Shown here piece after piece: positions 50,685 to 59,471 of a stretch of DNA of 64,000 bases; position 1 is the first letter of the stretch; each line of letters begins with the position of its first letter. The stretch lies in contig CAYLUN010000005.1 in NCBI GenBank assembly GCA_964386865.1, positions 1 to 64,000 of the forward strand, in the 5' to 3' direction. The stretch comes from CAYLUN01 sp964386865. GTDB lineage: Bacteria > Verrucomicrobiota > Kiritimatiellia > RFP12 > UBA1067. Below the pieces are notes generated by a model. It did not search any database and had not been told where the DNA came from. It saw only the letters and a list, made by a program, of their open reading frames with translations. Position numbers and translations under genes: made by a program.

Positions 50685-53159
50685 TTAATGAGTGTCAAGG
50701 TGACGGCCCGACAACCAGAAGGAGCGCCAGTACGTGTCGTCGGCAGCATAGACATCCACCGGGCCCTGCGCGCCCACGCTGTCCGGCAGAATCCCGAACC
50801 GCTTCATCTCGCGGATGTAGGGCTCGTTGGGCCTGAACCCCGGCATGTCAAAGCGCCGGATCTGCTCCAGGCGGTCACGGGCTCTGACGATCTCGGCCAG
50901 GATCTTCTGATACGAGGGATCATTCGTGGCGCAGAACACCCGTGCTGTCATCCCCGTGGAAATCTGGGCGTTGGACATGGCTCGGCAGAGATCCAGCCCG
51001 CCCGCCTCTTTTGCAAGCGGCGCCAGGAGCGCCAGCGAGGTTTCCGGGCGGGACAGGTTGAACATCAACTCGGGGTGGGTCTTGAACTGATCGCGCCGGT
51101 CCTTCGTATCCTTGGGCACGTGGCAGGCGTCGCAGCGCGCCTCCAGGATCGCCGGAGGCATGGTCACGTTTACCATTCCGGTGCCGAGCGCCGCATAGGT
51201 TCCCGCATAGGGAGCCCCGGATTCGATCCACAGCCGTATCCGCTTGGCTTCAAGCGGAGACACCTTGACATCATGGTGCCTTCCGCCGATTTTCTGCATC
51301 AGGGGGCTCGCCGAGCTCCCGATACCGCGGGGAGCGATATTGCCCTTTCCGTCCTTGCCGTGGGCAACCTGGTTGCGCAACATCAACGAGACATAGCCCA
51401 GGGAAAACCAGGGACTGTGATCCCCCGTCAAAACCACATTGCCCGAGCGGCGCGCAGGGTCGTGGCAACGGATGCAGTGCTTATCGAGAATCGGCTGGAT
51501 ATCGCGCGGAAAATCAAAGACGGCCGGCGCATCGGCGATGGGCGTGATCGGGCTGGGCGCCCGCTTCAGGGCCAGGGCTTCGCCTTTCGGCCGCGCGGTT
51601 TCCGTCCGGCTCTCGTGACAGCCGGAGCAGCTTGTGAACTCGCCCGGCATCAGGCTGACAAAGCTCTGCATCCGCTTGACCGACAGGTCGGCATCATCCA
51701 GCGCAACAAAGAACAGGGGGCGCCCGGCCGGCACCTCGAAATACGCGGAGCCGTCCGGCTCCACGGGAACAGTCCCGAGAATGCGCGGCAGCGTGAACGT
51801 TCCGTCTAGGCTGATCGGCTCCATGGTTCCGCTAAAGTTGACCGGCTTGGGCAATGACTCCAGGACGAGCAGCTTCTTGACCTCGCCCGGCTTGACCCCC
51901 TCCATGTTGCGCCCCTGGGTCACATCCATGAGCGCCAGCCGTCCGGTCGTCTCGCCAGGGCTCGTCTTGGGCGCGATGACCGGTTCACGGGGGCGCGCCT
52001 GTATGGGCCGCGGCTCATGCACGTCCAGATGCTTGAGTTCATCCGACAGCGCATAGAACGGCTCCGCCCGCCCCGCGCCATCCACGATCCAGAGCTTCCT
52101 GTCGCGCGCCGCGATGAAACAATTCGTGGAAAAGGCCCAAGGATCACGCCAGTCATTATCCTTGTTCACGGGACTCGCATGGCTCAGGTTGTCGGGCCCA
52201 GCCTTGGGCGAAACAACTGTGATCTGGCCCGCGTGCTCCTTTTTCCCGTGGCCAGGAGAGAAGGATGCGACCACGTTGTCGGAGCCGGGAATGGGTTTGG
52301 CGTCGAGGTAGACCGTGCCCGCGTGCATGTTGCCGAAGTACACCATCTGGTCGCTGCCATCCGGGTTGACCGTCCAGAGATGGTGATACTGGACGCGGCT
52401 GCGGTCCACGTACTCCCAGCGCATGAACAGGATCCGTCCGTCAGGTAGCATCCACGGCGTATTGTCCTGCTCGATGTTGGCGGAGATCCGCACGATGTTC
52501 TTCCCGTCGCCATCGCACCGGTGCAGCGTGGCCACCTGCGTGAACCAGCAATTCACCCAACGCCGGCAGCGGGACGAACAGAACATGATGCCGCCATCGG
52601 GCAGATACGTGGGTTCCAGGTCGTCATAGTCTCCAGCCGTCAGCTGCCGCAGGTTCGAGCCGTCCACATTGATTTCGTAAAGATGGTAGGTCCTGGTGCC
52701 GCCCTTCCGGTAGGAAAAGACCAGTTTGTCGCCGCCGTAATGCACCTGGGGGTCGCGCACGCCGCCGCCAGGGTCATCCAGCAGGAGTGTGGTGCGCCCG
52801 CTGCGCAGGTTCAGCAGGCACAAGCGCCCGCCGGCAGGGCCGTACTGCATGTTGTTCGTGCTATCCACCCGGTATCCGAAATTCGCATACCAATGTCCAT
52901 CTTTACCGATTCCCCGCACAGCAAAGACGACGTTATCAACATCACGCATCGGCCCGTCCAGGCTCGAGGTCAGGCGATCTCCGGGAATGAGCGAGCCGGC
53001 AGGAGTCGTGTTGGATTCGGCCGCAGAAGAGCCAAGCGCAACAGTAAGAATGAAAAACGGCAAGAGCGTTCCGGAGCGCCGCGCGGAGAATCTCGGCCTA
53101 TTGGAAATTCGACTGTTCACGTGTTGGAAGTTACACCTTTCGAGGGCGAGATTCAACAC
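50685..53159 (-). CDS. Secreted HZS-alpha-like propeller/multihaem cytochrome c protein
   Basis: 824 residues from GTG 53159 (AAGGA upstream); GTG 53120 gives a shorter N-terminus before the LLPFFILTVALGSSAA signal. The first half is a TolB/PD40-like propeller (DDLEPTYLPDGGIMFCSSR, LWTVNPDGSDQMVYFGNMH). The second half has three CxxCH haem sites: CSGCH near 510, CIRCH near 561 and CDACH near 675. The order matches proteins annotated as hydrazine-synthase-alpha-like (HZS_alpha) in PVC bacteria. True hydrazine synthesis is very unlikely here because no beta or gamma subunit is present. A redox or sugar-oxidising role near GH78 is possible. Confidence 0.78.
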   Translation of the reverse strand: MLNLALERCNFQHVNSRISNRPRFSARRSGTLLPFFILTVALGSSAAESNTTPAGSLIPGDRLTSSLDGPMRDVDNVVFAVRGIGKDGHWYANFGYRVDSTNNMQYGPAGGRLCLLNLRSGRTTLLLDDPGGGVRDPQVHYGGDKLVFSYRKGGTRTYHLYEINVDGSNLRQLTAGDYDDLEPTYLPDGGIMFCSSRCRRWVNCWFTQVATLHRCDGDGKNIVRISANIEQDNTPWMLPDGRILFMRWEYVDRSRVQYHHLWTVNPDGSDQMVYFGNMHAGTVYLDAKPIPGSDNVVASFSPGHGKKEHAGQITVVSPKAGPDNLSHASPVNKDNDWRDPWAFSTNCFIAARDRKLWIVDGAGRAEPFYALSDELKHLDVHEPRPIQARPREPVIAPKTSPGETTGRLALMDVTQGRNMEGVKPGEVKKLLVLESLPKPVNFSGTMEPISLDGTFTLPRILGTVPVEPDGSAYFEVPAGRPLFFVALDDADLSVKRMQSFVSLMPGEFTSCSGCHESRTETARPKGEALALKRAPSPITPIADAPAVFDFPRDIQPILDKHCIRCHDPARRSGNVVLTGDHSPWFSLGYVSLMLRNQVAHGKDGKGNIAPRGIGSSASPLMQKIGGRHHDVKVSPLEAKRIRLWIESGAPYAGTYAALGTGMVNVTMPPAILEARCDACHVPKDTKDRRDQFKTHPELMFNLSRPETSLALLAPLAKEAGGLDLCRAMSNAQISTGMTARVFCATNDPSYQKILAEIVRARDRLEQIRRFDMPGFRPNEPYIREMKRFGILPDSVGAQGPVDVYAADDTYWRSFWLSGRHLDTH

Positions 53160-53249
53160 CTGTTGGGATCCTTATCACGCCCTGCGTCTTTCTGCTTGGC
53201 TTTCTGCATTCCGGCATCAAGTTTCGCTCCGAGGGTTTAGTCGTCCAAC

Positions 53250-54329
53250 CTATGCTGGCGAAAGCCCGGCGCAACGGAGCACGGTGGCGTGAACCGCAAT
53301 GTCGTGCTCGGCGGACCAGGCGAGGCGTCTCTCGCCGCGGAGGACGCATGCGAGGTCGCGGAACTCGCCGCTGTAGCGCCCCTTAGGAACGTCGAGTGCG
53401 ACCGTGTTCTCGCCCTTCTTGAAGCCGCCTCCCGCCTCCGACAGGTCGAGCGTCACCCGGCCCGCCTCGAGGGGCTGGATCGTCAGCGCGCCCTTGGTTC
53501 CCACGATCTGGATCCGCCGGTGCGGCCCGCCGAAGGGGTCGCCGTGATTGCAGCGGAGGGTCACGGTGGCCTTCGGGTATTCCAAGACCGCCAACTGGTT
53601 GTCCGGCAGGCCAGCGGGAGCAAGCCCGGTCGGCTTGCCAAACGCATGCACAGCAGAAGGAGCCCCGAGCAGAAAGACGACCGCGTCCACCAGGTGGCAG
53701 GCGAGTTCGAACATCCCGTGTCCGGGAATGCTGGCCAACTGCGCGTGGAGCTGGGCGTCGGACAGCTTGCCCATCGATGCGTCGATCTCGGTGATCTCGC
53801 CGAGCCAGCCTTCGCGGTGGGCACGGAACAGCAGTTCGAAGGCGGGATTGTAGCGGAGCATATATCCCATCTGAACCGTCAGCTGACGGCGCTCAGCCTC
53901 GAGCCGCATCGCCTTGAAGTCCGTGTGGGCTTCCGCGCCCGGCTTGTCGAGGTGGATGTGCTTGCCCGCGCGGAGGCAGGCGAGCGCCGCCCGCGCCGAA
54001 TCACCGAGCGTCGTTTCGACCACAACGGCCTTGACCGACGTGTCGGAAAGCAGCGCTTCCTCGGTCAGCCACTTCATGCCCGCATAGGACTTCTGTTTCT
54101 CGGCGACCGCCTGGCGGCCGGCGATCGGCTCGGCGACGCCTACGACTTCATAGAGGTCGGTCAGGGAATGGAGCGCGTCGATCTTTCCAGAGGCATGGGC
54201 GTGGGACGTGCCGAGCTGGCCGATGCGGATCTTGGCCGGGATGTCCGCAGCGAAGCCGCCGGCGAAGGGCGTAAGCGCGGCGGCGGCGACGGTCTTAAGC
54301 GTGTGGCGGCGGGTGATGGGTGTGCTCAA
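53250..54329 (-). CDS. Tat-exported Gfo/Idh/MocA family oxidoreductase
   Basis: 359 residues from TTG 54329, chosen because AGAGGG lies 6-7 nt upstream and the product begins with a twin-arginine signal (TRRHTLKTVAAAALTPFAGG). A Rossmann domain (KIRIGQLGTSHAHASG, VVGVAEP) contains AGKHIHLDKPGAEA, the usual catalytic Lys-Pro region, followed by the beta-sheet domain (GWLGEITEIDASMG, HGMFELACHLVDAVVFLLG with a candidate catalytic His). These enzymes oxidise sugars or deoxysugars with NAD(P). A Tat signal fits a protein exported with its cofactor bound. It follows copy B of the unrecognised family by 22 nt. Confidence 0.85.
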   Translation of the reverse strand: MSTPITRRHTLKTVAAAALTPFAGGFAADIPAKIRIGQLGTSHAHASGKIDALHSLTDLYEVVGVAEPIAGRQAVAEKQKSYAGMKWLTEEALLSDTSVKAVVVETTLGDSARAALACLRAGKHIHLDKPGAEAHTDFKAMRLEAERRQLTVQMGYMLRYNPAFELLFRAHREGWLGEITEIDASMGKLSDAQLHAQLASIPGHGMFELACHLVDAVVFLLGAPSAVHAFGKPTGLAPAGLPDNQLAVLEYPKATVTLRCNHGDPFGGPHRRIQIVGTKGALTIQPLEAGRVTLDLSEAGGGFKKGENTVALDVPKGRYSGEFRDLACVLRGERRLAWSAEHDIAVHATVLRCAGLSPA

Positions 54330-54351
54330 ACTTGATCCCTCTGCTGTGGGT

Positions 54352-55986
54352 CTACTGGATGGGCCGCGAGGGGTCCGTTTCCTGTCGCGTAGCAATCGGC
54401 ACGTAGCCGATCTCGAAGCCCTTGGGCGGGGTGACGAGCTGGGCGGGGTCGAGGTCGGCGAGCGTGCCGACCGTGGGCGGCGCGAGGTAGTCGCGGTCCT
54501 TGGTCCAGGCCCGGTGCAGCTTCTCAACCTTCGCCTGCATCTGCTCGCGCTCCTCTTTCGAGATATCGGCATTCAGCAGCGCCGGCTGGTCGGCGAAACG
54601 GTACCAATAGTAGGTCACTATGCTGCCGTCGCCGAGGCGCGCCTTGAACGGCCCGGCCACGGGGCCGGGCTTCTTGAACGCGCTCTCCGGCGCTTCGGGC
54701 GTGTCGTAGGGTTCGGGCGGTTTTTCCACGGGGCGATCAAAACGCACCCCGGCCAATCCCGACTTGGCCAGCACCTCGGTGGGAACGCCCGCGACCCATT
54801 GGCTTTTCTCCCCATCGTTCTGGAGGCGGAAATATTCCGGGAGCACCGCGCGAGAGCCGTTCGGCGCGCTGACTCTTCGCACAAGCTGCGCGTTCCACGT
54901 GTACCCGTAGGTCGCGGGGTCCGGCGCGATCGGCGTCGCGAACGCGCGCCAGTCCAGAGCGACCTTCTGCTCCTTCGGCGTCCGCTCCGCGTAGATCCGC
55001 CAGGTAGATCCGCCGCCGGCGCGGAGCGTCTGCACGTGGGCGCCTTCGGGATTGAGCGCGCCGCTGACCGCCTGTCCGCCCTCGAACCATGCCTTCACGC
55101 CGTCCCACAGGGCTTTCTTGGTGTAGGAGGTCGGCCGGTGCAGCACCACGGTGTTGCCGTCCGGCCCCACGGGGAAGGAGGTCGGCGCGACGCGCGCGAC
55201 CGTCTCGCCCTTCTCGTCGGTGGTGATCGCGGCAGGCACGTACTGGGTCTCCATCTGGAACGGCTTGTTGGGGGCCGAGGGGCGCGAGTCCAGCAGCAGG
55301 CCCGCGTAGTTCGTGTGTGCCTCGGCGGCGTGCGACCAGAAATAGGGCGTGAAGAAGCAGACCGGTCCCTTGAAGTTCTTCGTGTTGAGGAACAGCGTCC
55401 AGCACTGGTCGCCGGTCGGCACAGGCTTGCCCCCGGTGGTCGCCTTGGGCGCGGCCAGCGGCAGCGGCAGATAGCCGTAGCCGAACAGCTCGCCGCAGGT
55501 GCCCTGCTTGAGGTTCAGGCCGTCCGGCGGCCACAGCACCCAAGGCGAGAGCTGGGCGATACCGTACTTGCCAGCGGGCCTGTTCCAGTCACGCCCCTTG
55601 CCTGCGCCGGGTCCGTTGGCCCACTCGCAGAAATTCGGCGCCACGCCGCCCATGATGAACTTCGGCGTCTCGGTCGGGAAGCGCGTGTCGCGCCACCAGC
55701 CCAGCCCGCCCTCGATATCGGAGTAGAGGTTCGTCGGGGGCTTGCCTTCGTACTGCGCATGCATCCACGTGCCGAAGAGCCCCGTCTGGAAGCGGTTCCC
55801 CGGGTAACGCTCCAGCAGCGGCCAGGCCGCGGCGTAAAGCGAGAACCCGGCGTTGTAAGAGTCGGGAACCTTTTCCGTTGAGACCAGCAGATAGCCAGCC
55901 ATCTCGGCTTTCTGGATCTCGGCGGAGGACGCCGCGCCCGGCAGTCCGAGCGTCAGGGCGGTGAGGATTACGAGGGTGTCTTTCAT
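54352..55986 (-). CDS. Secreted protein of an unrecognised family (copy B)
   Basis: 544 residues from ATG 55986 with a leader related to the common type (MKDTLVILTALTLGLPGAASSA). Same block order as 38570-40225: FSLYAAAWPLLER and TGLFGTW; IEGGLGWW and TPKFIMGG; PTGDQCW and NFKGPVCFF; GPFKARLGDGSIVTYYWYRF; DRDYLAPPT and LVTPPKGFEIGYVPIATRQ. The middle (about 300-420) differs in length and sequence between the copies. No domain is recognised. Its neighbour in the same transcript is the Tat oxidoreductase. Confidence 0.6.
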   Translation of the reverse strand: MKDTLVILTALTLGLPGAASSAEIQKAEMAGYLLVSTEKVPDSYNAGFSLYAAAWPLLERYPGNRFQTGLFGTWMHAQYEGKPPTNLYSDIEGGLGWWRDTRFPTETPKFIMGGVAPNFCEWANGPGAGKGRDWNRPAGKYGIAQLSPWVLWPPDGLNLKQGTCGELFGYGYLPLPLAAPKATTGGKPVPTGDQCWTLFLNTKNFKGPVCFFTPYFWSHAAEAHTNYAGLLLDSRPSAPNKPFQMETQYVPAAITTDEKGETVARVAPTSFPVGPDGNTVVLHRPTSYTKKALWDGVKAWFEGGQAVSGALNPEGAHVQTLRAGGGSTWRIYAERTPKEQKVALDWRAFATPIAPDPATYGYTWNAQLVRRVSAPNGSRAVLPEYFRLQNDGEKSQWVAGVPTEVLAKSGLAGVRFDRPVEKPPEPYDTPEAPESAFKKPGPVAGPFKARLGDGSIVTYYWYRFADQPALLNADISKEEREQMQAKVEKLHRAWTKDRDYLAPPTVGTLADLDPAQLVTPPKGFEIGYVPIATRQETDPSRPIQ

Positions 55987-56007
55987 GTGAGGGCTCATCT
56001 CCAGAAG

Positions 56008-56319
56008 TCACAGATTAAGCGCAAAACGAAGCGCACGCGAAACCGCAGCCAATTTTGTGTCAGGCAGAGTGGTGATGAGCGCCCCCAATCGACCTTTGGC
56101 GACGGTCTGCAAATGATCGCAGTTCACCACACACGTATGAGGCATGCCATCCTCTCCGCTGAGCATAACCTCGGATGGAATGTCTCGCATGATGCGGGTA
56201 ATGGGGGCGACGGTCGCTTCGCCCAGGTAGTCAAGAATCGAATCGCGCGTGAGCACGAGCACGGGGCGCCGTTTGTCGGGGTGCGAGAACGTATACCACC
56301 GAACCTCGCCGCGCTTCAT
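56008..56319 (-). CDS. MazF/PemK-like toxin (mRNA interferase)
   Basis: 103 residues, close to the usual MazF length. MKRGEVRWYTF followed by DKRRPVLVLTRD is the standard opening strand pair, and VAPITRIMRDIPSEVML carries the central strand with conserved Thr/Arg. The C-terminal half matches PemK-like folds (LGALITTLPDTKLAAVSRAL). MazF enzymes cut mRNA at specific sequences until neutralised. The start overlaps the antitoxin stop by ATGA (56316-56319). Confidence 0.88.
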   Translation of the reverse strand: MKRGEVRWYTFSHPDKRRPVLVLTRDSILDYLGEATVAPITRIMRDIPSEVMLSGEDGMPHTCVVNCDHLQTVAKGRLGALITTLPDTKLAAVSRALRFALNL

Positions 56320-56549
56320 TCGTCACCCCAAACCTGTTCCGTATCCCAGCCTCCGAACTCGTCTTTCGCCGCAGGCTGTTTAGCATATCCTGCGCGGTGT
56401 TTCTGTTCAAGCCGCTGGACGGTGTATCGCGCCACAGCCTCGCGTAACGCATCTCGCGTGAAGGCGGAACGGGTTGTCTGAAGTTTGCTGACTACGCGAT
56501 CCACCGTAGTTACCAAGTCGTCGTCCAAAGTCATCTGTACGGTTCGCAT
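56316..56549 (-). CDS. Ribbon-helix-helix antitoxin for the MazF-like toxin
   Basis: 77 residues from ATG 56549 with GAGGTG five bases upstream. An N-terminal ribbon-helix-helix (TVQMTLDDDLVTTVDRVV, then TTRSAFTRDALREAV) would bind DNA as a dimer, and the acidic C-terminal tail (KDEFGGWDTEQVWGDE) would wrap the toxin. It is probably both toxin inhibitor and autorepressor. A promoter with a short palindrome lies immediately upstream. Confidence 0.87.
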   Translation of the reverse strand: MRTVQMTLDDDLVTTVDRVVSKLQTTRSAFTRDALREAVARYTVQRLEQKHRAGYAKQPAAKDEFGGWDTEQVWGDE

Positions 56550-56570
56550 GCGGCACCTCAATCCATTGTT

Positions 56571-56605
56571 ATAGCTATCCTAATCCACATGCTGAGCGGT
56601 GTCAA
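56571..56605 (-). promoter_or_regulatory. Promoter and candidate operator of the toxin-antitoxin pair
   Basis: On the minus strand, a consensus TTGACA (56605-56600) lies 17 nt from TAGGAT (56582-56577). An 8-bp palindrome ATAGCTAT (56578-56571) overlaps the downstream edge of the -10 box, a suitable site for repression by the ribbon-helix-helix antitoxin. Confidence 0.6.
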
Positions 56606-56639
56606 CCGTGATGCCGAGGCCTTTTATGGGTGGGTGCCC

Positions 56640-58703
56640 TCACTCGACTTTAAGATCGCTCGCCGGATCGAAGGCGCGCTCCTTCTTGGCGATGACCAGC
56701 GCGGCGATGCGCGTGCCGCACTCCCGGTTGCGGAGGGTCAGCGTATGTTCGCCCGCGACGAGAGGGAACGTCTTGAACGCCTGCTTAGAGGGTTTGTCTC
56801 CGCTGCGCTCGCGGACGCGGTCCCAGTTCCACGCGCCCAGCTTCGAAAGATCGCTCAGGGCGGGTTCGCCCCCGTCGATCGCCGCGTAGAAGCTGTCTGA
56901 TTCGCCGGAAGGCGCCAGCGCATATACCCAGATGACGTAGTCGCCCGCCTCGGCGACCGTGAACCGGCAGCGCGCGGAGCCGGAATCGCGACCGCCTGCG
57001 AGCGGCACTTCAATCGCGCGGGCTGAGGGAGGAGCTGGGTCGGCGACACTGGTCATGGGGTGGGCAAGGCGCATCTTGTCTGCTTGAATGACGATGACGC
57101 CGGGCGCGCGTTCGGTGAACTCGGGCAGGTCGGCGGCAAGAAGCTCTCCGCGTTTGAGGCGGGCGAGGGGCGTAGCGGCGTTCGCCAAGTCGTTCGCCTC
57201 CATGGCCACTTCACACGTCGGCGGCTCGACCGCGAGATACGTCTTCGTTCCCGCTGGCGCGGAACAGCGTCGAAGGGCGGCGTGGTCTGTGTTGATGAGC
57301 CAGAGAACGGGAAAGCGCGCGGGCGCGGCGGCGAAGCTCAGCGAGTCGAACTCCACCGCGTTGACGTCGTCGCAGACGAGCGCCGGACGCGCGTCGGCGC
57401 TGAGGCAGCGGAGTGCCACATTGGTCATGTGGAGTCCCTCGGCATGGCGGACATAAAGCCCATAAGCGGGCAGGCGTCCGAACATCTGGGATTCGGGATA
57501 TTTCGCGATCACCGTTTTGTCCGGCACATCCTCCGTCACCCAGTCAGGCTCGCCGCCGCCTTCATAGGTCAGCTTGATGTCGGAGAGCGTGACGTTCCGC
57601 ACGGGATGGCCGGGGATGCCGGTGATGGACGACTCGAACCAGGCGCGCTCCGCCGTGACGTTGCGAATAACCACATTCTCGATGCTCCCTGGGACGCGAG
57701 GATCCACCTGCCGTGTGCGTTCGCTGTTGCCGCCGCGATGCCCGAGGCGGATGAAGATCGGCGTGCGCACGTTGCGCATCGTGATGTTCGAGACGACGAT
57801 GTTGGAGAGGCGCGAGCCGTCCACGGATTCGATGGCGACGCCGGCGAGCGGGCGGTCCAGCATGCGGGCCGAGTCGCAGTACAGATGGCAATCTCGAAAC
57901 TGGATGTCGTCGAAATCGTCGTGCGTCTCGGTACCGATCTTGAGCGCGTTGCAGGCGGACCAGATGCGGCAGCCCTCGACGCGGATGTCGCGCGACGGGT
58001 GGCCGCGGCCGGGCTCACTGCTCTTGAGCACCACGCCGTCGTCGCCGGTGATGATGTCGCAGTTGCGGATGCGGACGCCGATGCAGGAGTTGAGGTCGAT
58101 GCCGTCGGTGTTCGGGCCGAAGAGCGGGTTGCGAATGGTCACGCGCTCGACGGTGGCCGAGACGCAGCGCTGCAGGTGCACGGTCCACGACGGCGAATTT
58201 TTGAGCGTGATGTCGCGCACCTGCACGTTTGTGCAGCCTGTGAAATGAATGAACCCCGGCCGCCTGAGCGCACGATACTCGAACTGCGCGGTTCCGCGCC
58301 ACGGCGGCCCCTTGTACGCGCCGCTCCTTTCCCAGAACGACTCGCCCTGTCCGTCAATGACGCCGCCGCCCTCAATGCCGATATTCGCTGCTCCGCCTGC
58401 CTCGATCAATTTGCCGCGCGGATAATCGAGCATGGAGGTGCTGCCGATAAGCGTGGCTTGCGGCGTGACGACGAGCGTGACGCCCGAGGCCAAGCGCAGC
58501 GAGCCGGTCAGGTAGCGGCCCGCCGGGAACACGACGCGCCCGCCGCCACCGGCCGCGCACGCGTCGACCGCGCGCTGGAGGGCGGGCGTGTCGAGCGTGA
58601 CGCCGTCGCCTCGCGCGCCGCACACCTTGACGTCGGTGTCGGCGGCTGTTACGAATAGCGGAGCGAGCACGAGCGCGGTGATAAACAGGATATTGGGTGT
58701 CAT
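56640..58703 (-). CDS. GH28-family galacturonidase with C-terminal carbohydrate-binding-like domain
   Basis: 687 residues from ATG 58703 with AGGGA six bases upstream; signal peptide MTPNILFITALVLAPLFVTA. The beta-helix shows the GH28 Asp residues in NTDGIDLN and TGDDGVVLKS, typical of pectin-backbone hydrolases. The usual G-H-G and R-I-K motifs are replaced by SACNALKIGTETHDD, as in an exo-acting or rhamnogalacturonan-type branch. A C-terminal domain of about 120 residues (CRFTVAEAGDYVIWVYALAP) resembles a carbohydrate-binding beta-sandwich. The exporter gene 24 nt upstream is probably co-transcribed. Confidence 0.85.
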   Translation of the reverse strand: MTPNILFITALVLAPLFVTAADTDVKVCGARGDGVTLDTPALQRAVDACAAGGGGRVVFPAGRYLTGSLRLASGVTLVVTPQATLIGSTSMLDYPRGKLIEAGGAANIGIEGGGVIDGQGESFWERSGAYKGPPWRGTAQFEYRALRRPGFIHFTGCTNVQVRDITLKNSPSWTVHLQRCVSATVERVTIRNPLFGPNTDGIDLNSCIGVRIRNCDIITGDDGVVLKSSEPGRGHPSRDIRVEGCRIWSACNALKIGTETHDDFDDIQFRDCHLYCDSARMLDRPLAGVAIESVDGSRLSNIVVSNITMRNVRTPIFIRLGHRGGNSERTRQVDPRVPGSIENVVIRNVTAERAWFESSITGIPGHPVRNVTLSDIKLTYEGGGEPDWVTEDVPDKTVIAKYPESQMFGRLPAYGLYVRHAEGLHMTNVALRCLSADARPALVCDDVNAVEFDSLSFAAAPARFPVLWLINTDHAALRRCSAPAGTKTYLAVEPPTCEVAMEANDLANAATPLARLKRGELLAADLPEFTERAPGVIVIQADKMRLAHPMTSVADPAPPSARAIEVPLAGGRDSGSARCRFTVAEAGDYVIWVYALAPSGESDSFYAAIDGGEPALSDLSKLGAWNWDRVRERSGDKPSKQAFKTFPLVAGEHTLTLRNRECGTRIAALVIAKKERAFDPASDLKVE

Positions 58704-58727
58704 GGTAATCCCTAATCGTCCTTTCAC

Positions 58728-59471
58728 TCAGAACAAAATCAATTTGAGTGCCGCCATGACAGCTAGGACGAGCGCAACCCGCTCAAACACCTTCTGATTC
58801 ATGTGCCGCACAAGCACCGGGCCGAGCAAGGCGCCTGGCACCATCGGCAAGATCAGCAAGGCGTCCATCAGAAGCGAGTCTCCGGTGATCAGCCCCAGCT
58901 GGAGGCTGAACGGCACCTTAAACGCGTTCACCAGCAAAAAGAACCAGGCGCCCGTCCCGATGAAGGCCAGCTTCGGCAGCCCCACCGCCAGCAGGTAGAG
59001 AACCATCACCGGCCCGGCCGCGTTCGCCACCATGGTCGTGAACCCCGCCACCAGCCCCATCGCCGCCGCAAACCAGACCGTGTGCGGCAGCCGCGCCGCA
59101 AGCGCATCGTCCTGGCGCTGTCGCCAAACATGCAGCGCCACCATCGCCACGAGGATGCCGCCGATCAGCCGCTGCACCTGCGCATTGCTGACCGTATCCA
59201 GCGCGAAGTAGCCCGCCACGATGCCGGCCGCGACCCACGGAAACAGCTTCCACAGATGCGGCCAGGATGCGTGCTTGCGGTAAATGGCCACGCCGAACAC
59301 GTCCGCGCACAGCAGCAACGGCAACAGCGCACCCGTCGATTCGCGGGCCGGCAAAGCATTGGCGAACAGCGCCACCGTCAGTACGCTCACCCCGGCGATG
59401 CCGGTCTTCGACAGGCCTGTAAAGAACGCGCCGAGCGCCAGTAGAGACATCTGTAGGATCGTCAGTTGCAT
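58728..59471 (-). CDS. TauE/SafE family membrane exporter
   Basis: 247 residues with about eight membrane segments in two related halves. GAFFTGLSKTGIAGVSVL near the start and GLVAGFTTMVANAAGPVMVLYLL in the second half are the conserved Gly/Asn-rich segments of TauE/SafE proteins. They export sulfite, sulfoacetate or related organic anions. Among sulfatases it may remove sulfur oxyanions left after desulfation, but other anions are possible. It is the first gene of a likely two-gene unit with GH28. Confidence 0.85.
   Translation of the reverse strand: MQLTILQMSLLALGAFFTGLSKTGIAGVSVLTVALFANALPARESTGALLPLLLCADVFGVAIYRKHASWPHLWKLFPWVAAGIVAGYFALDTVSNAQVQRLIGGILVAMVALHVWRQRQDDALAARLPHTVWFAAAMGLVAGFTTMVANAAGPVMVLYLLAVGLPKLAFIGTGAWFFLLVNAFKVPFSLQLGLITGDSLLMDALLILPMVPGALLGPVLVRHMNQKVFERVALVLAVMAALKLILF

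Noticed and set aside
50685..53159. Genuine hydrazine synthase subunit
   Set aside because: No partner subunits or nitrogen-metabolism genes, and the setting is polysaccharide degradation.
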